The notes: generated by a model not told the origin, from the letters alone. A stretch of DNA of 26,461 bases from Chara braunii (GCA_003427395.1 BFEA01000214.1:1042077-1068537); one strand, 5' to 3'. Numbered from the stretch's first letter, positions 17,963 through 26,461 are shown. A program made the numbers and translations.

Positions 17963-18519
17963 AGATCTTTACTCCTGGTCTAACGATGAACTGGTACGAG
18001 GTTTTAGTGTGGTGCGATGCTTTTCAGAAAAGTGAATGAGATTTTCTCTTCGGGTTATTCTGTCCAATGTTATTAAGCGGTATTTTGGTGATTTTGTCAG
18101 AGCGAGAATAGTGGTTCGTGTTATCTTTGATGAATCTATCTTTAAGGCGGGCGTGTGTACCGTGGCGACTGAAATTATCTGAATTATGAAAATCTCGAAG
18201 GTTTGGAAAGAGTTATGGATTCGGCGCCTCCGGGTGGTATGGGTGAAAAACAAGAGTATAGGTGAACTCTTTCACAATTACAGGCAGGCTGCCAGAGTTT
18301 CATCTCCTGTATGTTGTTGCGCTGGGGTCAGTGATGAATTCCCGAAATCTGATGGACACTTGTCCTTCCGAATTAGTGAGGTTTGCCACACTGGATGTCC
18401 AACTCACGCAATATTCCTCACCCGATTGTTCAAGATGCCCATAGGCGAGTGAGGCAATCTCTTAACGATGCTTTTCATTTTTTTTTTCTCGGGAGGGTGT
18501 TCCTTTCCTGTCTAATATC
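17963..18519 (+). pseudogene. PLE ORF: decayed region between nuclease and RT
   Basis: The reading is fragmentary. The clearest piece is 18186-18452, frame KNKSIGELFHNYRQAARVSS, then PVCCCAGVSDEFPKSDGHLS and FRISEV. The pattern of a basic helix followed by a Cys-rich segment and DGHLSFR is like the Cys-containing segment before the RT in PLE proteins. Stops in all frames around 17980-18180 show decay. Confidence 0.55.
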
Positions 18520-18654
18520 TTGGTTGCAGGTTGTGTTAAGCTTGTTGATCTCCCCGGGAAGCCGTCGTTTTCCCCATCTACCCTTTCTTCCTTCCCTTCC
18601 TCCCTTCTCTGTCTTTCCTCCTGTTCGGTTCCCCCTTCTTTATCTTCTTCTTCT

Positions 18655-18685
<31 letters not shown>

Positions 18686-19725
18686 ATTCTTCTTCTTATT
18701 CGTCTTCTCCTTCTTCGTCGTCGTTTTTCTCCTCTTCTTCCTCTGACCTTAGGTCTCTCCCTTCCACGTCCCTGCTGTTACTATTATCTTTAGCTCTTTC
18801 TACTCTCGGAGTCAGGGACATTGAGATTTCACTCTTACTATGTGACGTTGGATCAGTTCTCAGGGTTCGTTCCGGCTTGTCCAACTTCGTTTGCTGTACA
18901 ATCGACCACAACCCGGGGGACTCTGTCGTGTGCTGCCTGAAGGTTTATTACCAAGGGTTGAGTAAGTTGTTCCTCGATAATCCAGGATTCAAATGTATTA
19001 CAGCTGGGGCGAAGGATTTGATGGAAGGGAGTCGGGTGAAATTTGAGCAAGGTAATTTTGGACGACTTATGAAATGGAAGAGGAACGGTACATTTGGCAA
19101 AGCCCATGGTATCCCCAAGCATAAGGATACTCAAAAGTGGGGACCGATTTGCCCCCCGTACTCCGAACCAGCTAATGGCGGGTGTAAAAAAGTGTCTAGT
19201 TGTTTGAATGAGCTGCTATGGAAGCTTCCTTTGGGGTCGCATTTTAATTCTCGAAGCACACAGGACTTGATTCCGCGTATAGCCAGGGTTAATAAGACTG
19301 TAAAATCTAATGATGCACTGCTTACTTGGTGGTTCATTTGAAGTGAAAAAAATGTTTTGTTAGTCTACCGTATGGCACGACATGATTCCATTTTGCAGGC
19401 ATTGAGATGGGTAACTGAGTTTTGGGACGAAGGAGAATGTACAGGTCTACTGGTTAAAAGAAGAAGGAAGGGGGCAAAATTGAGGTTCGGTAGGATTGGT
19501 GATGGGTATCTTTCTGTCTCTTTTTCTGAGATCGTTGAGTTCGTGAAATTTGACTTGGGTAACACCTATATTGAGGTGGCTGGAGTCTGCCTGAGACAGG
19601 TTGTTGGCATTCCCATGGGGAAACCCTCTAGCCCTGCGTTAGCCTGTTTATTGTGTGCTTACTTTGAATTCCAATTCCTGTCATCGCTTGGCACAAATCG
19701 GAAGTTGGTTTCGGCTTGTGGATGA
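18520..19725 (+). pseudogene. PLE ORF: RT N-terminal region and fingers/palm
   Basis: One frame is open from 18520 to 19725 except for a TGA at 19339-19341. It starts with a Ser-rich run made by the inserted (TTC)n tract. Then come CTIDHNPGDSVVCC (in the position of the DKG motif of PLEs), YYQGLSKLFLDNPGFKCI, FGKAHGIPKHKDTQKWGPIC with PPYSEPA, LLWKLPLGSHFNSRSTQDL and, further on, VAGVCLRQVVGIPMGKPSSP (RT motif B) and ALACLLCAYFEFQFL. These follow the PLE order. The reading then shifts frame just before motif C. Confidence 0.85.
18641..18735. repeat. (TTC)n-rich tract inside the PLE coding region
   Basis: About 12 pure TTC units followed by imperfect TTC/TCG units, translated in the coding frame as a long Ser run. 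It separates the Cys-rich piece from the DHNPG region. The triplet unit does not by itself break the frame. Confidence 0.9.
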
Positions 19726-20233
19726 TATTTCAGTGTTTATAAGATTCAAGAAGGGAGATGTCCAATCCAAGAGGAAAACCTTGTTTATCTTGGAGAAGCT
19801 TAAGTTGTGTTACGATCCCCGACTGATGTTGGAATCTACCAGTGTTGGTGTTTCTTGGGATTTTCTAGGATGATGGTCTGCCTTCTCAACGAGCGGTCGG
19901 TGGGGTGTGTTGCTCTTCATCGCAATTTGCGTGCCATCTTCCAGCAAGGCATCGTTTTTCAAGTTATCCAAGATTTCTGCTCCTTCTCTTCTCGACAGCA
20001 AAAGATGGCAGTAATTTACTCCTTCCTTCACCGATGCAAATGTCTGACTAATCTCAAAGGTGTTGAGTCTGCTTTCTTTTTGCCCTTAAGATTGAGCTGT
20101 GTTCCGGGGGTACCCTGATAAACTGTTTGATGAGGCATTGGAATGTTTTTCCCGGCGCTTTGGTGGCATATGGGACAATTGGGTGCTTATGCTTTCCAAA
20201 TGGGATAGGTTGTTCACAGTAAGGCGGAGGTGA
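19655..20233 (+). pseudogene. PLE ORF: RT motif C and thumb, C-terminus
   Basis: Frame 19655-19873 gives FRLVDDISVFIRFKKG: the LVDD (19715-19726) corresponds to the catalytic YxDD and keeps both aspartates, with Leu for Tyr. ILEKLKLCYDPRLMLESTSV follows. Another frame (about 19860-20090) gives LLNERSVGC and SRQQKMAVIYSFLHRC, typical of the PLE thumb. A third frame gives GYPDKLFDEALECFSRRFGG, IWDNWVLMLSKWDRLFTVRR and the stop TGA at 20231-20233. Three frames over 580 bases mean at least two frameshifts. The stop codon is inside the first 11 bases of the downstream pseudo-LTR. Confidence 0.85.
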
Positions 20234-20501
20234 TTCTGGTATATGACAGGGGCCCATTGTTGAAGGGTAGCCCTTGGCTTCAGGACTAACGAAGTATATT
20301 GGTATCCAGTAAGGGTTTTGACGTTTCGGGTATGATAGGGTCTGCATAGAATTCATAACTTTTTTTTGTCATATGACCTGAATGGTCGTAAAGTAAGTTT
20401 AGTCTGGCCCAGGGGCCGTTCGGGCCATACTTTCTCCCGTATGAAGTCCGGTCCTAGGTCGTAGGTGAGTATTTAGGTTTGCAAACCACTGGATTCATTT
20501 G

Positions 20502-20578
20502 AGCCAGTAGAAGACTCCTGAAGATGGTCGGTGGCAACCGACCAAAACGCGTCGAGTCACTTCGCCAATACTGCTCGA
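20502..20578 (+). ncRNA. Hammerhead-ribozyme-like motif, downstream copy, core mutated
   Basis: The counterpart of 15228-15306 has CTGAAGA (20518-20524), a perfect helix II, GGTCGG (20526-20531) with CCGACC (20538-20543), around the loop TGGCAA, and a GTC at 20556-20558. The GAAA core element reads AAAA here (20544-20547), so G12, needed for hammerhead cleavage, is absent and this copy is expected to be inactive. The outer pairing AGTAGAA/TACTGCT keeps helix I partly paired, with one compensatory change relative to the upstream copy. Confidence 0.45.
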
Positions 20579-20740
20579 CAGTATCAAAGGTCGGGTTTCA
20601 TGTTGACGTCTTTGGATGCTATTTTGTTGACCTTCGTTTGCGCTCGGGAGAACACAATTATCTTTTGATGTACGTGGTGTACGGTGTCTGGCGGTTCAGG
20701 CTTCGTTTTTTTTTTTTTTTTTTGTCTTTTTTTTGTCTTT

Positions 20741-20766
20741 CTTCTTCTTCTTCTTCTTCTTCTTCC
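20741..20766. repeat. (CTT)n in the downstream pseudo-LTR
   Basis: About eight CTT units preceded by poly-T runs from 20706, homologous in position to the longer CTT run at 15393-15437. Confidence 0.9.
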
Positions 20767-20871
20767 TTTTTTTTCTCCTCTTCGTCTTCGTAATCTTTTT
20801 CTCTTTCTCTTTCTCTTCGTGTGCTTTTTAATCGTTGGTCTTTATCATGCTATATGTATGTTTTCGACCAT

Positions 20872-21087
20872 CCCAAAGACATGTACAAAACAATTTATAA
20901 ACCAATTGAGGTACCGGGGAGATCGTGAACCAGCTACTGGACTTTGCAATAGATGATGAGAAGACTACGCTTCTTTTTTATGATCACTAAACACTTCCTG
21001 AACTCCACCGCAATTTTCAGAATACTCGAGTAGCTAAGGGATTTCCAACAGAACATAACAAAGTTCACTAAAGCCGACTTATTTTCT
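20872..21087. other. Spacer right of the Penelope-like element
   Basis: No gene is visible. From about 20960 onward the sequence weakly resembles the lead-in of the C-rich repeats at 12300-12420. Confidence 0.4.
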
Positions 21088-21290
21088 GACAAACTCATCC
21101 AGGCCTCACGCCCCCTCCGGCCAGTGTCGTCCTGTGTCAGCAACCCCAGTTGTCCCTTAGGATGCCCCCGCATAGCATCTCCAGATCTCTCTACAAGGCC
21201 TCATGCCCTCACCTTTAGCAAGTTACAGGGCATCACCCCGACTCCGGCCAACGTCGTTCTGGCATTGAACAACCACTGATCATGAATATA
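21088..21290. repeat. C-rich repeat family, further copies
   Basis: CAGGCCTCACGCCCCCTCCG at about 21091, AGATCTCTCTACAAGGCCTC at 21183, GTTACAGGGCATCACCC at about 21222, and CGTCGTTCTGGCATTGAAC with CCACTGATCATGAATATAAC up to about 21288 closely follow the block at 12553-12665. The segments share at least 200 bases with indels, same orientation. Confidence 0.8.
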
Positions 21291-21384
21291 ACAGTCTAAT
21301 TCCAGTGCAGCTTCATACAAACCACCAGCAAACCCTCAGAGTCCTGAGAGATTCTTCAAACTACCAGAAATAACAAGGGTTTCA

Positions 21385-21695
21385 GTGAGCGGGTTAGCTG
21401 GTAGGATGGAAATAGGGTACAACATCGGTGGAGATGGTGGTTCTGCTGTAGTAAGCCTTGCCAGGGTGAGGTAAAAAGGATGGATGGGGGTTTCTGAGAC
21501 GTTTTCTGAAATTTTGCCTAGGTGAGATGGAGAAGATAGTTAGATATCAAGCGTCCTACTAGTGAGGGGGCCAGCTGGAAGGATGGTAATAGGGTATAAC
21601 AACAACAAAGATGGTGGCTTTGCTGCAGTAAGACTTGCCGGAGTGAGGTAAAAAGGATGGAGGGGGGGTTCAGTCTTTCCTAAATTTTTGCCTAT
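21385..21695 (-). repeat. Dispersed repeat B, two tandem copies
   Basis: Two direct units about 170 bases apart (about 21390-21520 and 21560-21695) share GGATGGNAATAGGGTA, GATGGTGG, GCTG(T/C)AGTAAG and GTGAGGTAAAAAGGATGG. Both are in inverted orientation to 13461-13535. Confidence 0.8.
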
Positions 21696-21811
21696 TTTCA
21701 GTAGCTTGTTTGTATTTCTTAATCTAGCTCTTAGCCAGAGCCGGGTAGTGGCCCTGGTAGGCTGGTACCGCAAGCTTTCAAAATTCCTTCAAAATTCTAT
21801 GTAAATTTCTA

Positions 21812-21902
21812 TACGGGACGCTGGGCCCGGTTCCCAGCACGTGCTGCTCCCCACGAATAGATTGAAGCTTTGTTCCCATTAAAAAAAAAAACAAAAAAAA
21901 CA
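21812..21902 (+). repeat. SINE-like dispersed repeat, copy 3, with A-rich tail
   Basis: GGGACGCTGGGCCCGGTTCC, then CAGCACGTGCTGCTCCCCAC and GAATAGATTGAAGC, then about 14 other bases and an A-rich tail (21879-21900). It is about 85-90% identical to the reverse strand of 12198-12252. The 3' A-tail in the same orientation as copy 2 is the main argument for a retroposon. Its 5' boundary is unclear. Confidence 0.75.
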
Positions 21903-21969
21903 AGGGTGCTTGTTTCGTGAACTCCAGAAAGAATCAAGAAAAGTCCCAACCAGATACAAGTGAAGGATA

Positions 21970-22735
21970 TAAAAATTCCCCCTCGTCCCCCTCGTCCCCC
22001 TGCCCCACCGCTGCATCCGCCCCTGATCCTGGACACTCCTCATCGGCCCCAACTTGGGACAGACCCGTTTCCATTCCTATTCCTACAAAGGCATCCACTT
22101 CCAACCCACAGTATGCCTTTGCCTACCCCTTGCCTTGTCTGCCACCGCCGGGATGTGATGCCGACCCATACATGTCCCCCAGCCCCATAATAGAGCATCC
22201 CCCAAAATCTGCCCCGTCTCCTTTTAGGGTAATCACCTCCCTCCTTGTGAAGCCCTTGCAGAGTAGAGCTCTCCTTCTCAGAACCAACCGACCACCCCAC
22301 CAGAAATAATTTGTTTATGCTTAAGAGGAGAATCGGAATTCCGAACGTTTCTGTGGATTATTTCCCCCCCTCCCCTCCATCTCCCCCTATCCCTCCGTTG
22401 CCTCCACTGAAAAGGATTGCCCTGATCAGAAGCTCTCCTTATCGGCCCCAACTTGGGACATACCTGCTTCCTCCCCCATCTTCCACTAAGGCATCCACTT
22501 CCACCCAAAGTATACCTCAACCAACCCCTCACCCCTATCTGCGTCCGTTGGGATATGATGTCAACCCATACATCTCTCTCAGCCCCAGAATAGGGCATCC
22601 CCGAAAAATCTGGCCCCAATCCCTCCAGGGCATTTCACCCCCCACCTTGTGAAGCCCTTGCAGAGTAGAGCTCTCCTCCTTAAAACCCCAACCCCCACCC
22701 GCGCAAAAATAATTCATTAGTGTGCCCAAAGGGGA
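21970..22735. repeat. 399-bp tandem duplication, C-rich
   Basis: Unit 1 (about 21970-22330) and unit 2 (about 22365-22735) share ATCGGCCCCAACTTGGGACA at an offset of 399, AAGGCATCCACTTCCA, CCCATACAT, TGAAGCCCTTGCAGAGTAGA and GCTCTCCT, about 75% overall. Open stretches of about 113-130 codons here come from the Pro-rich composition. In both units the plus strand resembles a Pro/Ser-rich peptide (GYDVNPYISLSP; GCDADPYMSPSP), but no family is recognised. I treat it as a repeat, not a gene. Confidence 0.8.
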
Positions 22736-23039
22736 ATCAGAAATTAATAGTGGAGAAAAGAAGAAACAAGGAATTTATAAAATAGGATTCCTAAAATATG
22801 AGTGGAAGAATCGAAAATTTCTGAAAATTGTGATGGAGAAAAGGTAGATGAGATTTTTTTTTTTTGATTTTGTTGATGACGATGAACAACACCTTGAAGA
22901 TGATGATGATGATGAGGATAATGGTGACGACCAACTCACCTGCTAATGTGAAAGGCAAACAATGCCTTGAAGAACAACATCTAATGATGACAAACAGGTG
23001 ATGATGATGGTAACGATGAGAAAGAACTGCTGGATGGAT
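22736..23039. other. AT-rich spacer with (GAT)n microsatellite
   Basis: About six GAT units at 22897-22916, plus scattered GATGATG elsewhere to 23020. No gene is visible. Confidence 0.6.
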
Positions 23040-23920
23040 TAGCATCTAGCTTACGAGTACAAACTTGGGTTGAACCCATAGGGCCTCCCGAAGGCAACAC
23101 CAGATAGCTCGGAGGTCCACACCCGAAAACAAGGGCAAACAACGAGCAAGCCACCCGACAAAACAAATAGAAAACAGACAACGACGGGTCCAAAAGGGGC
23201 GAGGGAAGGGGAGAATATCACGCAACCCAAAGACAGACAGGTAGGGCAGCAAGAGGGAGGTGGGGCCTCCCTCTTGCCAGAGGGGACTCAACAACACGGA
23301 AACAAGGAGCAATCAACTCGGACAAGAACTCATAGGAGAGAGGTCAGCGCGCACCGGTCACTCCCGACCCACTCCCGGTCACCAAAGCTTTGGGCCAGAA
23401 GCCACGCTCTCTGCAATCACAACAACCCTGCCCGAAAGGGAACAACACTCAGGAACCATCAAGCATAAAGAATGGATGACAAAACGACCAACAGGTAGTT
23501 GGTACAACTCCAACCACTAGAGGACACGACACACCTGCCAGCTCACGACATCCACAAGAGGGAAGACTAAATCACACACTGATTGGAAAGCCGCAGCAAC
23601 TGCCACAACAACCACTGACCAATTCAGATGAGTCCATCTTAGCCCACCAGCCCATATCGCAAACAGAACAGTATAAACACCAAAACCAGGAGCTTCAGTT
23701 GGCAGAAGGATCCACAATCATCCAAAAGGGGGAGATATTGGCGTCAGGAAGTGAACCACCAGGCTCAATGCAAGTCTCTCCCGATCCCCCAATGCCACCC
23801 CATACTGGTAAGAGACAACTCCAAGTCTCCCACTAGGAACCTGCCTCTATCACCGGAAAGGAGTCGGCTAACCTGCTGCAAACGACTGATGTCCCTGCTA
23901 CCCCGCTAGTCTCCATTCAG

Positions 23921-24160
23921 TTGGTTCCCCAGAGCAGTGGACAAAATACCCAAACGCCTATTGTGGGACCCCCAGTCAGACTGATGGCAGGCTACGTCGA
24001 ATATTGGTTGGGAAAGCTAAAAGAGATGCTACTCACTACACTGTACGACTATGAGCTCACACAACAGGCAGCAAGAAAAGATGCAACGACCCTTGTCTGG
24101 CTCTCTAGCGACCAACTGCAGGAAATGCAAACAACAAGGTTGAAATCCAGCTTTGCATGA
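23921..24160 (+). pseudogene. LINE copy 2: ORF1-like fragment
   Basis: An open frame of about 80 codons (MAGYVEYWLGKLKEMLLTTL, then YDYELTQQAARKDATTLVWL) lies upstream of the APE where ORF1 is expected. It is helical and Gln/Leu-rich, reminiscent of the VAIADWLMANLKAKHSP part of copy 1. No known domain is recognised. The rest of ORF1 is too decayed to follow. Confidence 0.4.
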
Positions 24161-24482
24161 AGATTGTTACAAATCCACACATTCGTACAAGTCATCCTTG
24201 AGAATGATCTCCTGCAAGCCTCACACGCATGGGATGATCAGCCATTTGTCACTAGATTGTGAACAACCGGGGAATATTGACTGTTTAATGGAGGAATACA
24301 GTCATGGAACCCAGCCCGCCCCCCAAGTAGGAAGTTGCACACTGCATCATACACAGCGTCAAGACCAGATAGTCCGTTGCCCCTCCTCCCCTGCCCACAC
24401 ACAACCGCAACCACACACCGCCCTCACACCATCCCACGTACCTCCACCGCTGAGAAAGATTCCTTTGTGGGTGAAGAAATTG

Positions 24483-25288
24483 GAACATGCAGACATCCAC
24501 ATTCGCTCGCTAAATGTCAATGGCGTAATAACGCCAAACTCACAAAAGAGATAGGCTATCTTGAACGAGATCAGGCACCAGGGCACCACTAATTGGCCGG
24601 ATGCAATATTTATACAGGAAACCAATCTGCCACACACCCCGTCTCATGAGGCTAAGTGACGGATGATCTGGCCCCACACAACCTTCTCTGCCCCCGCGAT
24701 AGATCGAGCTTCAACGGGAGTGGCAATCTGGCTCCCTCCATCTTCCCGACTGAAGCCCATTGATTCTAATTACGACTGGCTGGAGGGTAGATGGGTGTAC
24801 CTAAAAGTTGAAATAGGAGGCGAAACAATATGCATTGTAAGTGTGTATGGACCAAATGACCCAAGTGAAAGGGTCCGCTTCTTACAAGACCTGTACTTGG
24901 CGCTGACCAAGGACTGTTCGCTTATAGCAGCTGGCGATTTCAACATCACATCGGACCCGGGGCTGGACAAACGATCTACCACCCAACCCACCAGGGGAGA
25001 CACAACACCGGACATCATCATGCTGACACAATTTATGGAGGAAACACAAACATGTGATGTATACAGGGTTCCCCACCCCTCAAAGACGGCTTACACTTGT
25101 CTCCGATCCAAAGGGGCAGCAGGACTTTGCAACTGAGTCCCACGGATTGACTTCTTCCTAGTATCCAAAAAAAAAACGCCCCTAGTGATGGTGGCCGAGA
25201 TACAGTCGATCAACCCATGTAAATCACTTGACCATAGGGGAATAACCCTGAGCCTATCATTCCACCAGCATATTATGATGGGGCTCAA
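24483..25288 (+). pseudogene. LINE copy 2: AP-endonuclease domain
   Basis: IRSLNVNGV (24503-), then after a TAG at 24552-24554 AIFIQETNL, TGVAIWLPP, ICIVSVYGPNDPSERVRF, AAGDFNITSDPG (the GDFN motif with catalytic Asp and Asn), RIDFFLVS and CKSLDHRGITLSL (the SDH motif, here SLDH). All main APE motifs are present in order. Stops occur at 24552, 24658 and 25134, so the domain is interrupted. The longest open piece is 24663-25136. Confidence 0.9.
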
Positions 25289-25830
25289 TTTTTATAAGTT
25301 CAACACCTCACTGCTCAAACTGCAACACTCAATCAACTTGTACAAGAGTATTGGGCATATTGGAGGTCACAAAAGGGAAGTCACCCCTCGCTGGTGGACT
25401 GGTTTAATGTGGGCGTAGTCAATCTGAGAGAACGGATTAAAAAATTCTCAATCGCACATGCTCGAGACAGAAAAACAACGATAGAAAAACTTCTTCATAC
25501 CTTGGAACAATGGGACCTGGAAATGCTGGCCGGTTCCTTAGACTAACAAACGTATGCCCAGCTGCAACAAGCTAGGGACCACCTCCAAGAATATATGGAC
25601 CGACAGGCAGAAGCGTGGAGGATTCAGGCCAGGATTAAAAAATCAGATACTGAAGGTACCATGTCCTCTACTTTCCTCAGCAAAGCGAAGAACCGAGCAA
25701 AACAAAGTCTAGTCTCGTCATTGCACCACCCCTTTGATCGACAACAAAGAGATGTCACCAACCCGTACGGAATAGTTTACTATGCCACACAATACTACCG
25801 AAACCTCTTCACCTAAGAAAACACTCAATG
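25289..25830 (+). pseudogene. LINE copy 2: ORF2 linker
   Basis: FYKFNTSLLK (25292-), then in pieces SLVDWFNVGVVNLRERIKKF, LEQWDLEMLAGSLD, EAWRIQARIKKSDTEGTMSS and YYRNLFT before a TAA at 25814-25816. This is the helical segment between APE and RT in plant-type L1 elements (FYKFN and YYRNLFT are its familiar ends). One TAG lies near 25543. Confidence 0.75.
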
Positions 25831-25867
25831 CGATGACGAGACACTGGAACAAGCTAGACAAACAATA

Positions 25868-26340
25868 ATGCACAATCTCACGGCGCTGCTATCCCAACAA
25901 CAGAGGGCGACCTTGGAGGCCCCCATTACAGCCCACAAAGTTCTTAAAGCACTTCAGGATATGGAGGTCGAAAAAACTCCGGGCCTTGATGGCTTTCCGA
26001 AAAAATTCAGGATTCATTTCTGGAAGCTCCTTCACCATGACATGTTAGAGTACATCCATGCAGTCCAGGCAGAAGGAAGACTTGGGGACTTGATGGGCCA
26101 GGGGGTCACCACACCGCTGTACAAAAAAGAGGACAGAGCAGAGATCCGAAATTACCGACCAATCACACTGCTCCTGCTCCCCTACAAGATGATGGCAAAA
26201 AGACTTTGTAATTGACTCTTACCCTTTTTGACCCAACTCATTCACATGGACCAAACGGGCTTTATGCTCGGGAGGAACATTGAAGACAACATATTACTTG
26301 TGAATGAGACCGTCAAGTACGCAAGACAAAGACGACGTGA
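25868..26340 (+). pseudogene. LINE copy 2: reverse transcriptase, N-terminal part
   Basis: LLSQQQRATLEAPITAHKVL, then EKTPGLDGFPKKF, LLHHDMLEYIHAVQ, PLYKKEDRAEIRNYRPITLL, then TAG-type breaks near 26213, and DQTGFMLGRNIEDNILLVNE. This is the fingers region of RVT_1. Motifs B and C are missing because the LINE sequence ends at about 26357. Confidence 0.9.
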
Positions 26341-26357
26341 CGCTGCGATCCTATGTT

Positions 26358-26461
26358 ATCGCGCGTTCATTGAACGCGCGTTTCGCGTTCCAAAAATGAA
26401 CGCGGTGAACGCGCGTTCACTGAACGCGCCTGAACGCGTTTGACGCGTTCGCGCAGGGGGG
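26358..26461. repeat. GAACGCG palindromic repeat array
   Basis: The words GAACGCG and CGCGTTC alternate about ten times to the end of the window. GCGCGTTCATTGAACGCGC (26361-26379) and GCGCGTTCACTGAACGCGC (26411-26429) are palindromes with 9-bp arms and a single central base. GTGAACGCGCGTTCAC (26405-26420) is a perfect 16-bp palindrome. It is unlike the flanking LINE in composition and cuts it off. It could be a satellite, a transposon end or an assembly-edge repeat. Confidence 0.9.

Larger units (their letters stand above)
14951..20871 (+). mobile_element. Penelope-like retroelement with N-terminal GIY-YIG (Chlamys/Naiad-type order)
   Basis: The element is 5.9 kb: two direct pseudo-LTRs (14951-15555 and 20223-20871) flank one decayed coding region (15754-20233). 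Domains in order: zinc knuckle, charged coiled coil, GIY-YIG endonuclease, a region with a DHNPG motif in the place of the Penelope DKG motif, reverse transcriptase with GIPMGKPSSP and LVDD, and a thumb ending in GYPDKLFDEALE. Classical Penelope elements carry GIY-YIG after the RT; placing it before the RT is the order reported for the Chlamys/Naiad clade of green algae, protists and animals (family knowledge). PLEs also typically carry pseudo-LTRs created by tandem copies and hammerhead ribozymes within them, both apparently present. In-frame stops and several frameshifts make this copy inactive. No target duplication was found. Confidence 0.85.
20223..20871 (+). repeat. Downstream pseudo-LTR of the Penelope-like element
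   Basis: Second copy of the repeat at 14951-15555. It starts GGCGGAGGTGATTCTGG, contains the conserved AAGGGTAGCCCTTGGCTTC and GGCCCAGGGGCCGTTCGGGC blocks, and ends GTATGTTTTCGACCAT. It has 44 extra bases relative to the upstream copy. Beyond 20871 the two copies share nothing. Confidence 0.9.
23040..26357 (+). mobile_element. Degenerate L1-like LINE retrotransposon (copy 2), 3'-truncated
   Basis: The plus-strand order is a decayed ORF1 region (about 23.04-24.47 kb), AP-endonuclease (24483-25288), linker (25289-25830) and the start of RT (25868-26340). The same motifs as copy 1 appear at the same relative places (SLNVNG, YGPN/YAPN, NLFT/DLFT, NYRPITLL, NNILLVNE/DNILLVNE), but the two copies are well diverged. 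Copy 2 keeps the second half of the APE that copy 1 lacks. It stops abruptly at about 26357, inside RT motif A, where a GAACGCG palindromic repeat begins. The 5' end is approximate. Confidence 0.85.

Noticed and set aside
14951-20871. LTR retrotransposon interpretation of the two direct repeats
   Set aside because: The repeats lack TG...CA ends, and no primer-binding site, protease, integrase or RNase H is seen. The RT and GIY-YIG are of Penelope type.
21917-22652. Pro/Ser-rich open frames of 113-130 codons
   Set aside because: They occur on both strands of a C-rich tandem repeat, and the composition alone keeps the frames open.
1-26461. CRISPR arrays, rRNA, tRNA genes or telomeric arrays
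   Set aside because: No regularly spaced direct repeats with unique spacers, no recognisable conserved rRNA core or tRNA cloverleaf, and no telomere-type repeat run were seen by eye. tRNAscan-SE and Infernal would settle the RNA genes.

Overview
This window reads as a transposon graveyard from a large, repeat-rich eukaryotic nuclear genome. I see no intact host gene, no rRNA or tRNA gene and no bacterial-type operon. Poly-A/T tracts, microsatellites, a 43-base assembly gap, ambiguous bases inside a repeat, and several decayed retroelements and DNA elements make up most of it. The best guess for the organism is a charophyte green alga such as Chara braunii. This is inferred from a remembered likeness of the zinc-knuckle plus charged coiled-coil protein at 15.75-16.8 kb, and of the LINE and Penelope-type proteins, to proteins predicted from that genome. 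No search was run.

Layout, left to right. (1) 1-1426: unrecognised DNA with a 108-nt foldback hairpin (514-621) and a GA microsatellite. (2) 1430-3120: a 1.69-kb DNA element with 20-bp terminal inverted repeats flanked by TAA on both sides, as expected for PIF/Harbinger elements; its interior is decayed. (3) About 3.4-9.35 kb: a degenerate L1-like LINE with an ORF1 remnant, AP-endonuclease, reverse transcriptase that has lost catalytic aspartates, a connection region and a zf-RVT zinc finger. It carries two internal tandem duplications (70 and 117 bp). (4) 9.75-11.25 kb: a SINE-like fragment, a short inverted-repeat element and two diverged copies of a roughly 0.5-kb repeat. (5) 11.3-14.95 kb: possible minus-strand coding debris, a poly-T tract with the gap, and families of C-rich repeats that recur near 21-22.7 kb.

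(6) 14951-20871 is the most interesting part: a nearly full-length Penelope-like retroelement (PLE). Two direct pseudo-LTRs (605 and 649 bp) flank one broken coding region, read in order as zinc knuckle, coiled coil, GIY-YIG nuclease, DHNPG/DKG-like region, reverse transcriptase with LVDD, and thumb. The nuclease is N-terminal to the RT, the reverse of classical Penelope and the order described for the Chlamys/Naiad clade. Each pseudo-LTR carries a hammerhead-ribozyme-like core (CTGAAGA, hairpin, GAAA). Its helix I pairing shows a compensatory change between copies, and the downstream copy has lost the G of GAAA. The stop codon of the coding region lies within the first bases of the downstream pseudo-LTR.

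(7) 20.9-22.75 kb: more copies of the dispersed repeats and a 399-bp tandem duplication. (8) About 23.04-26.36 kb: a second decayed LINE of the same broad family (APE and start of RT), cut off by (9) a dense palindromic GAACGCG repeat that runs to the window end.

Nothing here is likely to make an intact protein. The elements document several rounds of retrotransposition, tandem duplication and decay. All frames were read by eye, and all domain names rest on motif recognition.
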